A stretch of 64,000 nt of DNA. It comes from an uncultured Oscillospiraceae bacterium. Its GTDB lineage: Bacteria; Bacillota; Clostridia; Oscillospirales; Oscillospiraceae. The first letter of the stretch is position 1. Every line of letters begins with the position of its first letter. The position numbers and the translations under genes are program-made. The stretch is from positions 1 to 64,000 of the forward strand of contig CANRFA010000008.1 in the NCBI GenBank assembly GCA_947629775.1. The letters are read 5' to 3'. Shown here piece after piece: positions 33,751 to 43,209 of this stretch. The notes under the pieces are model-generated. The model did no database searches, had not been told where the DNA came from, and saw only the letters and a program-made list of their open reading frames with translations.

Positions 33751-34397
33751 ACGGGACGGAGCGCATGCGCATCGCCATCACGAAGGGAAGGCTGCTGGAT
33801 CAGTCCATTGCCCTCTTCAAACGCATGGGTCTGGACTGCGGGCCGGTGGAGGATCCGGGCCGGCGTCTGATCCACGCGCTGCCCAACTATCCTCTGGATG
33901 CGGTGCTGGCCAAGGCGCCGGACGTCATCACCTACGTGGAGCATGGGGTCTGCGATCTGGGAATCGTGGGCAAGGACACCATTCTGGAGAAGGGCGGCGC
34001 CTTCTACGAGGTACTGGACCTGGGCTTCGGACGGTGCCGCTTCGCTTTGGCGGTGAAGGAGGGCGTTGACTTCTTCGGCACCTACCGCACCCGCCGGGTG
34101 GCCTCCAAGTATCCGGACGTTACCCACGAGTTCTTTGCCCGCAAGGGCATGGACGTGGAGGTCGTCAAGATCGAGGGCAGCGTGGAGCTGGCCCCCATCC
34201 TCGGTCTGGCGGACGCCATCGTGGATATTGTGGAGACCGGCGCCACCCTCCGGGCCAACGGCCTGATTCCCATTGAAACCGTGGCGGAGGTCTCCGCCCG
34301 GCTGATTGTCAACACAGCCAGCATGAAGCTGTACAAAAACCAGATTACGGATTTCCTCTCCCGCTGCGAGACAGAGCTGGGAAGAAGCGGAGTCTGA
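33747..34397 (+). CDS. hisG: ATP phosphoribosyltransferase, short form
   Basis: 216-aa catalytic subunit joining ATP and PRPP. It has ITKGRLLDQSIALF, DLGIVGKDTI and the PRPP loop near residue 155 (IVDIVETGATLRANG). It lacks the C-terminal histidine-binding domain of long HisG, so feedback control must come through HisZ, encoded just upstream. Confidence 0.95.
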   Translation: MNGTERMRIAITKGRLLDQSIALFKRMGLDCGPVEDPGRRLIHALPNYPLDAVLAKAPDVITYVEHGVCDLGIVGKDTILEKGGAFYEVLDLGFGRCRFALAVKEGVDFFGTYRTRRVASKYPDVTHEFFARKGMDVEVVKIEGSVELAPILGLADAIVDIVETGATLRANGLIPIETVAEVSARLIVNTASMKLYKNQITDFLSRCETELGRSGV

Positions 34398-34461
34398 TCC
34401 ATTCGAGGCACAACGGCCGCCCCGCCGGCGGCAGAACGGAATACCGGGAGGAACACGATTC

Positions 34462-35739
34462 ATGATCACCATCATCCGGGCGGACGGGTCCGCCGAGCAG
34501 AAGCAGCTGGCCGCCATGCGGTCCCGCGCCTCCCAGCGTAAGGAGGACGTGGAGCGCCTTGTCCGCCACGTCCTGGAGAACGTGCGGGAGCGGGGCTACG
34601 ACGCCGTACAGGAATATTCCTATGTCTATGACCGCCACGATCCCTTCGAGCTGACCCGGGAGCAGATTGAGGCGGCCTACGCCGCCTGCGATCCCGCTCT
34701 GGTCGCCGCCCTGGAGCACGCCGCGGCCAACATCCGGGACTACAATGAGAAACTGCTCATCCGCAGCCGGGAGTGGACCTCTCCGGACGGCGGCATCGTG
34801 GGCCGGGTGGTCCGGGGACTGACCCGGGTTGGCGTCTACGTTCCCGGCGGAACGGCGGCCTATCCCAGCTCGGTGCTGATGAACGTCATCCCCGCCAAGG
34901 TGGCGGGCGTGGAGGAGATCGTCATGGTTACGCCTCCCACGGAGAACCTCAACAACGGCGTGCTGGCGGCGGCGAAGATCGCCGGCGTGGACCGGGTCAT
35001 CGCGGTGGGCGGAGCCCAGGCCGTGGCGGCTCTCACCTGGGGCGCCGGTTTCATTCCCAAAGTGGACAAACTGGTGGGGCCGGGCAACGCCTTTGTAGCG
35101 GCCGCCAAGCGCCTGGCCTACGGCACCCTGGACATCGACATGGTGGCCGGTCCCTCGGAAGTGCTGATCATCGCGGATAAGACGGCGGAGCCCCGCTACA
35201 TCGCGGCGGACCTGCTGGCCCAGGCGGAGCACGACCGTCTGGCTTCCGCCGTGCTGCTGACGGATTCCGAGACCCTGGCCTACGCAGTCTACGGGGAAAT
35301 TGCCCGCCAGCTGACGAAACTGTCCCGGCGGGAGATCGTGGAGGCGGCCATAAAGGACTTCGGCTGCGCCATCGTCTGCAACAGTCTGGAGGAGTGCGCC
35401 GCTCTGGCCAACGAGGTGGCGCCGGAGCACCTGGAGATCGTGACGGAAAATCCCAGAGCGATTCTGCCCTCCATCCGCAACGCCGGCGCCGTCTTCCTGG
35501 GCGCCTACAGCCCGGAGCCCCTGGGAGACTACCTGGCGGGTCCGGACCACGTGCTGCCCACCAGCGGCACCGCCCGCTTCTTCTCTCCGCTGAGCGTGGA
35601 CGCCTTCCTCAAGACCATGAGCATTGTGGAGTTCAGCCGGGAGACGCTGGAGCCCCTGGCCGGAGAGATCGTCACCATGGCGATGGCGGAGAAACTGGAC
35701 GCCCACGCCAACTCCATCCAGGTGCGCTTCGAGCAGTAG
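34462..35739 (+). CDS. hisD: Histidinol dehydrogenase
   Basis: 425-aa zinc enzyme oxidising histidinol to histidine in two NAD-dependent steps. Typical segments: YVPGGTAAYPSSVLMNVIPAKVAG, GPGNAFVAAAKR, AGPSEVLIIAD and the active-site region ALANEVAPEHLEI. Ribosome site GGGAGG upstream of the ATG. Length normal. Confidence 0.95.
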   Translation: MITIIRADGSAEQKQLAAMRSRASQRKEDVERLVRHVLENVRERGYDAVQEYSYVYDRHDPFELTREQIEAAYAACDPALVAALEHAAANIRDYNEKLLIRSREWTSPDGGIVGRVVRGLTRVGVYVPGGTAAYPSSVLMNVIPAKVAGVEEIVMVTPPTENLNNGVLAAAKIAGVDRVIAVGGAQAVAALTWGAGFIPKVDKLVGPGNAFVAAAKRLAYGTLDIDMVAGPSEVLIIADKTAEPRYIAADLLAQAEHDRLASAVLLTDSETLAYAVYGEIARQLTKLSRREIVEAAIKDFGCAIVCNSLEECAALANEVAPEHLEIVTENPRAILPSIRNAGAVFLGAYSPEPLGDYLAGPDHVLPTSGTARFFSPLSVDAFLKTMSIVEFSRETLEPLAGEIVTMAMAEKLDAHANSIQVRFEQ

Positions 35740-35749
35740 ACATGTCATT

Positions 35750-35782
35750 CCGCTCCCCGGAGCCTCCGGGCCCGGGGAGCGG
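35750..35782 (+). other. Strong hairpin in the hisD-hisB gap
   Basis: An 11-bp stem (35750-35760 with 35772-35782) without T-tail. Probably an mRNA processing or stability element inside the operon. Confidence 0.4.
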
Positions 35783-35823
35783 CCGGAATACGGACCGCGG
35801 GTCCGAAGAAAGGCGGGATATCC

Positions 35824-36399
35824 ATGCGGACTTCCCATAAGATCCGGGAGACGAAGGAGACGCAGATCGAGCTCAACCTGTCCCTGGACGGAGGGGCCGT
35901 GTCCATCGACACCGGCATCGGGTTTTTCAATCACATGCTGACGGCGCTGGCTTTTTACGCCGGCTGGGGTCTGGAGCTGAAGGTTCACGGGGATCTGGAA
36001 GTGGACGGACACCACACGGTGGAGGACACCGGCATTGTCCTGGGAATGGCGCTGAAGGAGGCCCTGGGGGACCGGAAGGGCATCCGGCGCTTCGGCAGCG
36101 CCTATGTGCCCATGGACGAGGCCCTGTGTTTCACGGCGCTGGACTTCTCCAACCGTCCCTTCCTGGTCTTTGACGCCGATATGCCCCAGCCCATGATCGG
36201 GGAGTACGATGCCTGTCTGACCGTGGAGTTCATGCGGGCGGTGGCCATGAACGCCGGCCTCACTCTCCATCAGAAGTGCTTCTACGGCGCCAACGCCCAC
36301 CACATCACGGAGGGTCTGTTCAAGTCCCTGGGGCTGGCGGTGAAAGACGCCGTCCGGCAGGAGGGAACCGGAGTTGTTTCCACAAAGGGTGTTCTGTGA
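35824..36399 (+). CDS. hisB: Imidazoleglycerol-phosphate dehydratase
   Basis: 191-aa monofunctional dehydratase. The manganese-binding motifs are intact: FFNHMLTALAFYAGW, GDLEVDGHHTVEDTG and GANAHHITEGLFKSLG. It carries no fused histidinol-phosphatase domain, and no histidinol-phosphate phosphatase gene was recognised in the window. Confidence 0.95.
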   Translation: MRTSHKIRETKETQIELNLSLDGGAVSIDTGIGFFNHMLTALAFYAGWGLELKVHGDLEVDGHHTVEDTGIVLGMALKEALGDRKGIRRFGSAYVPMDEALCFTALDFSNRPFLVFDADMPQPMIGEYDACLTVEFMRAVAMNAGLTLHQKCFYGANAHHITEGLFKSLGLAVKDAVRQEGTGVVSTKGVL

Positions 36400-36418
36400 A
36401 AACCGAAGCCGGCAGCGG

Positions 36419-36507
36419 TAACAGATCTGCAAACAAAGTAACAGGTGTGTAAGCAGGAATTCATGAAAAATTAACAGATGCGGGCCGGGGAGGAGCCTCT
36501 CCGGCCT
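36419..36507 (+). repeat. Three TAACAG repeats and hairpin in the hisB-hisH leader
   Basis: TAACAG occurs at 36419-36424, 36439-36444 and 36472-36477 in an AT-rich patch that contrasts with its surroundings. It is followed by a 9-bp GC hairpin (GGCCGGGGA/TCTCCGGCC, about 36484-36507, with one G-U pair). Confidence 0.4.
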
Positions 36508-36533
36508 TGACATTTCGGAGGGAAGCGGTTAAA

Positions 36534-37145
36534 TTGAAAGGGTATATCGCAATCATAGACTATGGTGTGGGAAACCTGAAGAGCGTTTCCAACGCCTTCC
36601 GATATCTGGGGCAGGAGACCCGGATCACGGGGGATCCTGCGGAGCTGGAACGCGCCCGGGCGATCATTCTGCCCGGCGTCGGGGCTTTCCCGGACGCGGC
36701 GGACAGGCTCCGTGCGCCCGGCCTGGACCGGGCCGTACTGGAGCAGGGGAAGCGCAAACCGGTGCTGGGCATCTGTCTCGGCATGCAGCTGCTGCTGGAG
36801 ACCGGGGAAGAGGTGCGTCCCTGCGCCGGACTGGGCGTGGTGAAGGGGCGGGTGGCCCGCATTCCCACCAGCCTCAAACTCCCTCACATCGGATGGAATT
36901 CGCTGGTCTTTCCCAACCCGTCCCCCCTGTTCCAGGGCCTGGACGAGGGGGTCATGGTCTACTTTGTGCACTCCTTCTCCGCCCAGGATACAGATCCCGG
37001 GCAGGTTATCGCTCTGACGGACTACGGGTTGCCGGTGACGGCGGCCGTGCAGAGCGGAAACTTCTTCGGCTGCCAGTTCCACCCGGAGAAGAGCGGCGAG
37101 GTGGGACTTCAGATTCTCCGCAACTTTGCGGCCCTGAACGACTGA
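36534..37145 (+). CDS. hisH: Imidazole glycerol phosphate synthase, glutaminase subunit
   Basis: 203-aa class I glutamine amidotransferase feeding ammonia to HisF. Nucleophile Cys in GICLGMQLLLE; catalytic His and Glu in CQFHPEKSG; N-terminal IDYGVGNLKSV. TTG start at 36534 with GGAGGG 11 nt upstream; the in-frame TTG at 36507 lies inside the leader hairpin zone and is rejected. The 134-nt gap before it has three TAACAG repeats and a hairpin. Confidence 0.93.
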   Translation: MKGYIAIIDYGVGNLKSVSNAFRYLGQETRITGDPAELERARAIILPGVGAFPDAADRLRAPGLDRAVLEQGKRKPVLGICLGMQLLLETGEEVRPCAGLGVVKGRVARIPTSLKLPHIGWNSLVFPNPSPLFQGLDEGVMVYFVHSFSAQDTDPGQVIALTDYGLPVTAAVQSGNFFGCQFHPEKSGEVGLQILRNFAALND

Positions 37146-37191
37146 CCGTCCCGTAACGGAGAAGATAATTCAGTCTGGGAGGTAAACAGCC

Positions 37192-39321
37192 ATGTACGCG
37201 CAGTATCAGGGGAAACGGCCCCGGCACAGCCATGGAGAGCCGGCCGGAGCGGGCCCCGGAAGAACGGCTTTTCGGGTTCTCTTTTTCCCGCTGCAGTTTC
37301 TGTTCCTGGAGCTGGTGCTCCATATCCGGATGGGCGCGCCGCTCTCCTACCTGCCGGTCTGGCTGGTTTTTTCCCTGGCGGCGGGACTCTTCTTCAGCGT
37401 TCTGACCCTGCCCTTTCCCTCCGGAGTCAACCGGATTCTCTTCCGGGCCTTCTCCATTCTGTTTCCCCTGATCTGCATCGTGGAGATGATTGCCAAGACC
37501 ATTCTCCAGAGCTACTACCCCCTGAGTTTTCTTGGGACGGCGGCGGGGAACCGTCTGACGGACTATCTGGACGTGATCGTACCCACGGTGATCGGGTTTC
37601 TCCCCATGATCGTGCTCTGCTTTCTTCCCACGGTGGCGGCGTTCCTTTTCGCGGGCCGGATTACGGAGTTTGAACGCTGCGACATCCGATTGACTGCCGC
37701 GACGCTGGCGGTCACCGCCGCGCTGCATGTGGCCGGGTTGCTGGTGTTGAATCTTCCCTGGAGCGGAGACCTGACTCCGAAACAGCTCTACAATATGGAC
37801 AGCAGTCTGGACGACCAGGTGGAGCAGCTGGGCCTGTGGAACATGCTGCGTCTGGACGTGAAGCATATGTTCTTCAAACCCTCCGGCGGCCCAACCGGGG
37901 ACTTCTCCGGCCTCGGGAATCTGCCCGGCGGCACGGGCAGCGGCTCGCAATCCGGAAGTGGCTCCGCCAGCGGTTCCGGCAGCGGTTCTCAGTCTGAGGA
38001 GCCGCCCCTGGATACGTCGCCCAACGTGATGGATGTGGATCTGGCCGCGCTCGGGGAGAACGCCCCCAACGACGACGTAAAATGGCTGTGCGACTACTTC
38101 AACAGCGTAACCCCGTCGAAAAAGAACGAGTACACCGGCATGTTCAAGGGCTACAACGTGATTTTCCTCACCATTGAGGGATTCACGGGCTATGCCATCG
38201 ACGAAGAGCTGACGCCCACCCTCTACAAACTGACCCACGAGGGCTTTGTCTTCCACAACTTCTACACGGCCCTCCACTTCACCAGCACCTCCGGCGGCGA
38301 GTGCCAGAACCTGCTGGGGCTCTATCCCAAGAACGGAAACCCGGCCACCCTGCCCCACACCGGAGATCTGGGCACCAACCTCTACTTCTCTCTGGCCCAG
38401 CAGCTGAAGCGGGAGGGATACCAGGTACTGGGCTATCACCCCAACTCCAACATGTACAACCGGGACAAGTCCCACCCCAACCTGGGCTACGACTGGCACC
38501 AGTTCGGCATGGGCTTTGACAACCTGGAGATGAGCGAAAGCGGCGAGATGCTCTGGCCCCAGCGGGACAGCTACATGATCGAGGCCAGCATCGACGACTA
38601 TGTCCACAGCGATACGCCCTTCCATGTGTACTATCTGACCATCAGCGGCCACATGCCCTACACCAACAACCGGATTGTGGCTCCCTACCGGGAGACCGTA
38701 CGGGCCCTGCCTTACAGCGAGACCACCCAGAACTACGTGGCGACCGCCATGGAAGTGGATAAGTGCCTGAAGACTCTGATCGATAAGCTGGAGGCGGCGG
38801 GCAAGCTGGATAAGACCCTGATCGTGGCGGCTCCGGACCACATCCCCTACTTCGATGTGCCCGTCATGGAGGAACTGGCCGGCAGGTCCTTCGGCGAGGG
38901 TGATCTGGAAAAAATTCAGGAGGAAGACATCGACTTCGATATCTACAGAAACTCCCTCATCCTCTGGTCCGCCAGCATGGAGGAGCCGGTCGAGGTGGAC
39001 AAGGTCTGCTGCCAGGTGGACATTCTCCCCACCGTCTCCAACCTTCTGGGCCTGGAGTACGACTCTCGGATGCTGGACGGCACGGACATCCTCTCGGACA
39101 GCGAAGGCCTTGTGATCTTCTCCTCCCGCTGCTGGATCTCAGACCGGGGCTATTACGACCGCTACGAGCAGACCTTTACCCCGGCGGAGGGTGTGACCAT
39201 GACCGCCGAGGAGCAGGAGGAATACGTGAGTACCATGCGCAAGCTGGTCTCGTACAAGCTGGAGAGCACGGACCGGCTGATTGAAAACGACTTCTACGAC
39301 TATGTCTTCGGGGACGGCTGA
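37192..39321 (+). CDS. LTA-synthase-like sulfatase-fold membrane protein
   Basis: 709 aa. About five transmembrane helices occupy residues 25-190. A Gly/Ser-rich linker (near 240-265) leads to an extracellular alkaline-phosphatase-superfamily domain. Active-site features match the LtaS family: metal-ligand Glu in FLTIEGFTG, the catalytic Thr in TSTSGGECQNL and the Asp-His pair in VAAPDHIPYFD. Known members polymerise glycerol phosphate or transfer phosphoglycerol/phosphoethanolamine to envelope glycans. It sits inside the his operon between hisH and hisA, same strand, 46 and 30 nt gaps, so it is probably co-transcribed with histidine genes for no obvious metabolic reason. Confidence 0.87.
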   Translation: MYAQYQGKRPRHSHGEPAGAGPGRTAFRVLFFPLQFLFLELVLHIRMGAPLSYLPVWLVFSLAAGLFFSVLTLPFPSGVNRILFRAFSILFPLICIVEMIAKTILQSYYPLSFLGTAAGNRLTDYLDVIVPTVIGFLPMIVLCFLPTVAAFLFAGRITEFERCDIRLTAATLAVTAALHVAGLLVLNLPWSGDLTPKQLYNMDSSLDDQVEQLGLWNMLRLDVKHMFFKPSGGPTGDFSGLGNLPGGTGSGSQSGSGSASGSGSGSQSEEPPLDTSPNVMDVDLAALGENAPNDDVKWLCDYFNSVTPSKKNEYTGMFKGYNVIFLTIEGFTGYAIDEELTPTLYKLTHEGFVFHNFYTALHFTSTSGGECQNLLGLYPKNGNPATLPHTGDLGTNLYFSLAQQLKREGYQVLGYHPNSNMYNRDKSHPNLGYDWHQFGMGFDNLEMSESGEMLWPQRDSYMIEASIDDYVHSDTPFHVYYLTISGHMPYTNNRIVAPYRETVRALPYSETTQNYVATAMEVDKCLKTLIDKLEAAGKLDKTLIVAAPDHIPYFDVPVMEELAGRSFGEGDLEKIQEEDIDFDIYRNSLILWSASMEEPVEVDKVCCQVDILPTVSNLLGLEYDSRMLDGTDILSDSEGLVIFSSRCWISDRGYYDRYEQTFTPAEGVTMTAEEQEEYVSTMRKLVSYKLESTDRLIENDFYDYVFGDG

Positions 39322-39351
39322 GCGCCGCCGCTCCGAAGAAAGGAGGACCCT

Positions 39352-40071
39352 ATGATTATCTTACCTGCCATCGATCTCAAGGACGGCCGCGTGGTGCGTC
39401 TCTATAAGGGGGATTTCGCCACCGTACACCAGGTGGCGGACGATCCGGCCGCCGTGGCTGCGGACTTTCGCACGGCGGGAGCCCGCTGGCTCCACATGGT
39501 GGATCTGGACGGGGCGAAGGATGGCAGGCGGAAGAACGGGGATATTGTCTTCTCTCTGGCCCGGTCCGGTCTGAAGATCGAGCTGGGCGGCGGCATCCGC
39601 CGCATGGAGGACCTGGAGGCGGTCTTCGCCATGGGGGTGACCCGGGCGGTGATAGGGTCCGCCGCCGTCACCCACCCGGAACTGGTGCGGGAAGCGGTTC
39701 AGACCTGGGGAGAGCGCATCGCGGTCGGGGTGGATACGAAAGACGGTAAGGTCCGTACCGCCGGTTGGGTGGAGGACTCCGGACTGGATTACCTGGATTT
39801 CTCCCGCTCCATGGAGGACCTTGGGGTGCGGACCCTGATCTTCACGGATATCGATACGGACGGGGCCCTGTCCGGCCCCAGCTTTGCCCGGCTGGCCCGG
39901 CTGCAGGAGGCCGTCTCCTGTCGCATTGTGGCCTCCGGAGGCGTTTCCTGTAACGAGGACATCCGGGCCCTGGCGGCGCAGCATCTTTACGGGGCCATCG
40001 TCGGCAAGGCGTACTACACCGGGGCGGTGGACCTGGCCCGGGCGGTGGCGGACGGAGGTTCCCAGGCGTGA
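39352..40071 (+). CDS. hisA: ProFAR isomerase
   Basis: 239-aa (beta/alpha)8 barrel, 1-(5-phosphoribosyl)-5-[(5-phosphoribosylamino)methylideneamino]imidazole-4-carboxamide isomerase. Catalytic acids in [17 protein letters not shown] and DIDTDGAL; phosphate loops LGGGIR and ASGGVSC. AAAGGAGG ribosome site. Its stop overlaps the next start by 4 nt. Confidence 0.94.
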   Translation: MIILPAIDLKDGRVVRLYKGDFATVHQVADDPAAVAADFRTAGARWLHMVDLDGAKDGRRKNGDIVFSLARSGLKIELGGGIRRMEDLEAVFAMGVTRAVIGSAAVTHPELVREAVQTWGERIAVGVDTKDGKVRTAGWVEDSGLDYLDFSRSMEDLGVRTLIFTDIDTDGALSGPSFARLARLQEAVSCRIVASGGVSCNEDIRALAAQHLYGAIVGKAYYTGAVDLARAVADGGSQA

Positions 40072-40643
40072 GCATACGGGAAATACCGGCGGGAGCCCGG
40101 GAACCCTATGTGCCCCTGCTTCTGGTGGGGGACGAACAGGAGGAACGGGTTTTCTCGTATCTGGACCGGGGTCGTCTCTTCATACTGGAGGAGGATGGCC
40201 CCGGAGAAGACCTGATGAGCCAGCTGGCGGCCCTGGACGGGGCGGATCTGGACGCCATTCTGCCGGAGATGCTGGACGAATGGCCCGAGGAAGCCATGCT
40301 GGACGGAGCGGAAGAGGAGGACCCTCTGCGGGCGGTGGCCCTTGTGACCGACGAGGGCGACGGGGTCTGCGAGGTGCAGAATCTGGCTGTGGTTCCGGCG
40401 CACCAGGGACAGGGATTCGGGACGGAGCTGATGGAGACCCTGATGCGCCGGCTGAGCGGCGTGTTCCGCACCATGCGCCTTGGGACGGGGGAGAACCCCG
40501 CGGTACTGCGGTTTTACGCCAGCCTGGGGTTCCGGGAGACCGGTCGGATTCCGGACTGGTTTCGGGAACAGTACGATCATCCCATTCTGGAAAACGGAGT
40601 GGAGCTTCGGGATCGGATCTGCCTGGAGCGCTCCCTGCCCTGA
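40068..40643 (+). CDS. GNAT acetyltransferase inside the his operon
   Basis: 191 aa with the GNAT acetyl-CoA motif [20 protein letters not shown] near residues 104-123 and the later motif [23 protein letters not shown]. The N-terminal 90 residues are very acidic. GTG start overlapping the hisA stop (GTGA). Substrate unknown. It may acetylate a small molecule or a protein N-terminus; placement between hisA and hisF suggests only co-expression. Confidence 0.82.
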   Translation: MSIREIPAGAREPYVPLLLVGDEQEERVFSYLDRGRLFILEEDGPGEDLMSQLAALDGADLDAILPEMLDEWPEEAMLDGAEEEDPLRAVALVTDEGDGVCEVQNLAVVPAHQGQGFGTELMETLMRRLSGVFRTMRLGTGENPAVLRFYASLGFRETGRIPDWFREQYDHPILENGVELRDRICLERSLP

Positions 40644-40720
40644 GGGGAGAGAAAGGATCCATACCACGGCAGACCCGCCGGCAGAAAACGGCTGCGGCGG
40701 GACCGGGAGGCGACAGCAGC

Positions 40721-41476
40721 ATGTTAGCGAAACGTATCATCCCCTGTCTGGACGTCCGGGACGGACGGGTGGTCAAGGGAGTCAATTTTGTGAATATCCG
40801 GGACGCCGGGGACCCGGTGGAACTGGCGACTTACTATTCGGACCAGGGGGCCGACGAGATTGTCTTCCTGGACATCACGGCTACCAGCGACGCCCGGGAT
40901 ACCGTGGCGGACGTGGTGGAGCGGACCGCGGCCCGGGTCTTTGTGCCCCTGACCGTGGGCGGCGGCATCCGCACGCTGGAGGACTTTCAGCGCCTGCTGC
41001 GGGCGGGGGCTGACAAGATTTCGGTCAACTCCGCCGCCGTGAAGGACCCTTCCCTGATCTCCGCCGCCGCGGAACGCTTCGGCAGCCAGTGCGTGGTGCT
41101 GGCCATCGACGCCCGCAGGCGCCCGGAGGGCGGTTACGAAGTGGTAGTGGCGGGAGGACGGATTCCCACCGGTCTGGACGCCATCGAGTGGGCGAAGAAG
41201 GGCGAGGCCCTGGGGGCCGGAGAGATTCTTCTCACCTCCATGGACGCGGACGGCACGAAGGCCGGGTATGATCTGGAGATGACGAAGGCCATCACGCAGG
41301 CGGTCTCCATTCCCGTCATCGCCTCCGGTGGCTGCGGGTCTCTGGACCACTTTGTGGAGGTCTTTCAGGAGACGGGCTGCGACGCGGCTCTGGCGGCCTC
41401 TCTTTTCCACTTCGGAGAACTGACGGTGCCCCAGGTGAAGGACTGCCTGCGGCGGCACAACATACCGGCGAGGTGA
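40721..41476 (+). CDS. hisF: Imidazole glycerol phosphate synthase, cyclase subunit
   Basis: 251-aa barrel that forms imidazole glycerol phosphate and AICAR using ammonia from HisH. Catalytic Asp in [16 protein letters not shown] and in VLAIDARRR; phosphate sites VGGGIRT and ASGGCGS. The frame is open far upstream; family sequence begins at ATG 40721, with GGGAGG upstream. Confidence 0.95.
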   Translation: MLAKRIIPCLDVRDGRVVKGVNFVNIRDAGDPVELATYYSDQGADEIVFLDITATSDARDTVADVVERTAARVFVPLTVGGGIRTLEDFQRLLRAGADKISVNSAAVKDPSLISAAAERFGSQCVVLAIDARRRPEGGYEVVVAGGRIPTGLDAIEWAKKGEALGAGEILLTSMDADGTKAGYDLEMTKAITQAVSIPVIASGGCGSLDHFVEVFQETGCDAALAASLFHFGELTVPQVKDCLRRHNIPAR

Positions 41477-41481
41477 ACGAC

Positions 41482-41805
41482 ATGTTTGATCTGGACCTGC
41501 TTTTTCAGAAATCCGAGCTGATCCCTGTCATCATTCAGCACGCGGAGAATAAGGATATTCTGATGCTGGGCTTTACCAACCGGGAGGCGGTGGAGCTGAC
41601 TCTGAAGACGAAGACCGCCTGGTTCTGGTCCCGCAGCCGCCAGGAGCTGTGGAACAAGGGGGGCACCTCCGGCAACTTCCTCCACGTGAAGAAAATCATG
41701 ACGGACTGCGATACGGACACCCTGCTCTATTTCTGCATTCCGGACGGCCCCACCTGCCACACCGGGGCCTACAGCTGCTTTTTCAACGAAATCCCCCTGG
41801 AATAA
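41482..41805 (+). CDS. hisI: Phosphoribosyl-AMP cyclohydrolase
   Basis: 107-aa monofunctional HisI. Metal-binding and catalytic residues are in DCDTDTLLYFC and GPTCHTGAYSCFF. ATG at 41482 is preferred over GTG 41473 because GAGG lies 8 nt before the ATG. HisE is a separate gene, unlike the fused HisIE of enterics. Confidence 0.93.
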   Translation: MFDLDLLFQKSELIPVIIQHAENKDILMLGFTNREAVELTLKTKTAWFWSRSRQELWNKGGTSGNFLHVKKIMTDCDTDTLLYFCIPDGPTCHTGAYSCFFNEIPLE

Positions 41806-41850
41806 GGGGGAACAGGGCGGGGTATATTCAACAGAAAGAAGCGATCTGAT

Positions 41851-42177
41851 ATGGCAGATACACTGCAGCGCCTCTACCAGGTGGTGGAGGGACGCAAGGC
41901 CCAGCCTCAGGAGGGCTCCTACACATGCTACCTCTTCGAGAAGGGCCTGGATAAGATTCTCAAGAAGGTGGGCGAGGAGTGCGCGGAGACCATCATCGCC
42001 GCCAAGAACGGAGTCCAGGAGGATACCGTGGGCGAGATCTCCGACCTGCTCTACCACCTGACCGTGATGATGGTGGAGCAGAACATCCCTCTGCAGGCGG
42101 TGCTGGACGAACTGGACCGCCGGAGCCTGAAGATCGGGAATCTGAAGCAGTTTCACGTAAGCGATCACGAGACCTGA
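41851..42177 (+). CDS. hisE: Phosphoribosyl-ATP pyrophosphatase
   Basis: 108-aa all-alpha MazG-like pyrophosphohydrolase for the second histidine step. Metal-binding acidic residues lie in KVGEECAETIIAAKN and TVGEISDLLYHLTVMM. Last biosynthetic gene of the operon. Confidence 0.94.
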   Translation: MADTLQRLYQVVEGRKAQPQEGSYTCYLFEKGLDKILKKVGEECAETIIAAKNGVQEDTVGEISDLLYHLTVMMVEQNIPLQAVLDELDRRSLKIGNLKQFHVSDHET

Positions 42178-42184
42178 GCGGAAC

Positions 42185-42221
42185 CCGGATTCCGGACGGC
42201 CTGAAAGCGGTCCGGATTCCC
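42185..42221 (+). terminator. Imperfect hairpin after hisE
   Basis: GGATTCCGGAC pairs with GTCCGGATTCC with one mismatch (about 42187-42197 with 42210-42220). There is no T-tail, so transcription may continue into the HipA-like gene. Confidence 0.35.
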
Positions 42222-42231
42222 GGTGGAGGCG

Positions 42232-43209
42232 ATGAATTTGGGCTGGGTTTGGGCGCAGAACGAAAAGGGTTTCCTCACAAAGTGCCATATGCCTCCCCAT
42301 CTGCGAGGCCAGGGCCGCTGCAGCCATGTGGCGTTCCAGGCGGAAGGAGAGTCCGAACGGGATTTTGTGGGGCGTATCATGCGGCGTGAGGCCGCGGAGC
42401 GCAGACTGCATGCGGGAAGAGTAATCGGCCGGTCCGGCGCCGTACGGATCAGCTGCAGAGGAGTCCAGGACAAATGGCTCATGGACGCTCTCTGGTACAA
42501 AGGGGACAGCTGTATTCATGAGGGACTCCACGAGGCTCTGATTTCCTCGCTTCTGGATGGTTCCAACCTGGAGTATGTCCGGTATCAGACCTGCGCGATT
42601 TTCGTAAATGGGAAAGATACACGAAACAATGGGTGTGTCAGCGAAACCTTTCTTCCGGCGGGATGTTCGGAAATCACACTGTTGCAGGTCCTGGGAAGAG
42701 CAGGGAGCAGGCGCTTCCTTTCCTGCGAAACCATGGAAGAGCAGCTGGACGTGCTTGTGGAGGACATTCAAAGCAGAACAGGGCTGGATGCGCGGGCTTA
42801 TCTCCTGAAGATCATCTGTCTGGACTGGATTACGCTGAATCATGACAGACATCTGGAGAATATTGTCTTCCTGCAGGAGGAGAACGGTCGGTTTCGGTTT
42901 GGCCCCTGCTTTGATCAGGGATGCGCTCTGGACAATCGGCTGACAGAAGACGGAGAGGCAATCACCCCTCCTGCCATGTTTCTGACAGCGGATGAAACCG
43001 GGAACCTTCGCTGCCGTCCTCTGACCGAATACGCCGCGCTGATCCGAAGATATGGTCCGGCTCTGGAGCTGGCCCCCGGGACGGAAGAGAGAATCGCAGC
43101 CTGGAACGACCCGCTGTATACGCCCTTCGAGGTGCGCAAAACAAAGGCCAGGCTGGTCAGCCGTCTGCAGGAAACGGAGGGATTCGCATGGAAATGCCGA
43201 GAGACCTGA
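42232..43209 (+). CDS. HipA-like kinase-fold protein
   Basis: About 325 aa. The C-terminal half has the HipA-type catalytic loop LNHDRHLENIVF (Asp205, Asn210) and the metal-binding Asp228 in PCFDQG, both usual for HipA/CtkA phosphatidylinositol-kinase-like folds. The classical N-terminal HipA_1 domain is absent, making it shorter than the 430-440 aa HipA. HipA kinases phosphorylate tRNA synthetases or related targets; the target here is unknown. Start is uncertain: ATG 42232 has GGAGG only 2 nt away, while TTG 42238 has ideal 8-nt spacing. It overlaps a small gene by 22 nt, and no HipB-like helix-turn-helix gene is next to it. Confidence 0.8.
   Translation: MNLGWVWAQNEKGFLTKCHMPPHLRGQGRCSHVAFQAEGESERDFVGRIMRREAAERRLHAGRVIGRSGAVRISCRGVQDKWLMDALWYKGDSCIHEGLHEALISSLLDGSNLEYVRYQTCAIFVNGKDTRNNGCVSETFLPAGCSEITLLQVLGRAGSRRFLSCETMEEQLDVLVEDIQSRTGLDARAYLLKIICLDWITLNHDRHLENIVFLQEENGRFRFGPCFDQGCALDNRLTEDGEAITPPAMFLTADETGNLRCRPLTEYAALIRRYGPALELAPGTEERIAAWNDPLYTPFEVRKTKARLVSRLQETEGFAWKCRET

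Noticed and set aside
36507..36534. TTGACA-16 bp-TTAAAT promoter-like sequence ahead of hisH
   Set aside because: The predicted transcript would start after the hisH TTG codon, so it cannot express hisH.
37006..38841. 611-codon minus-strand frame opposite the LTA-synthase-like gene
   Set aside because: Shadow frame; the plus-strand protein carries catalytic motifs throughout.
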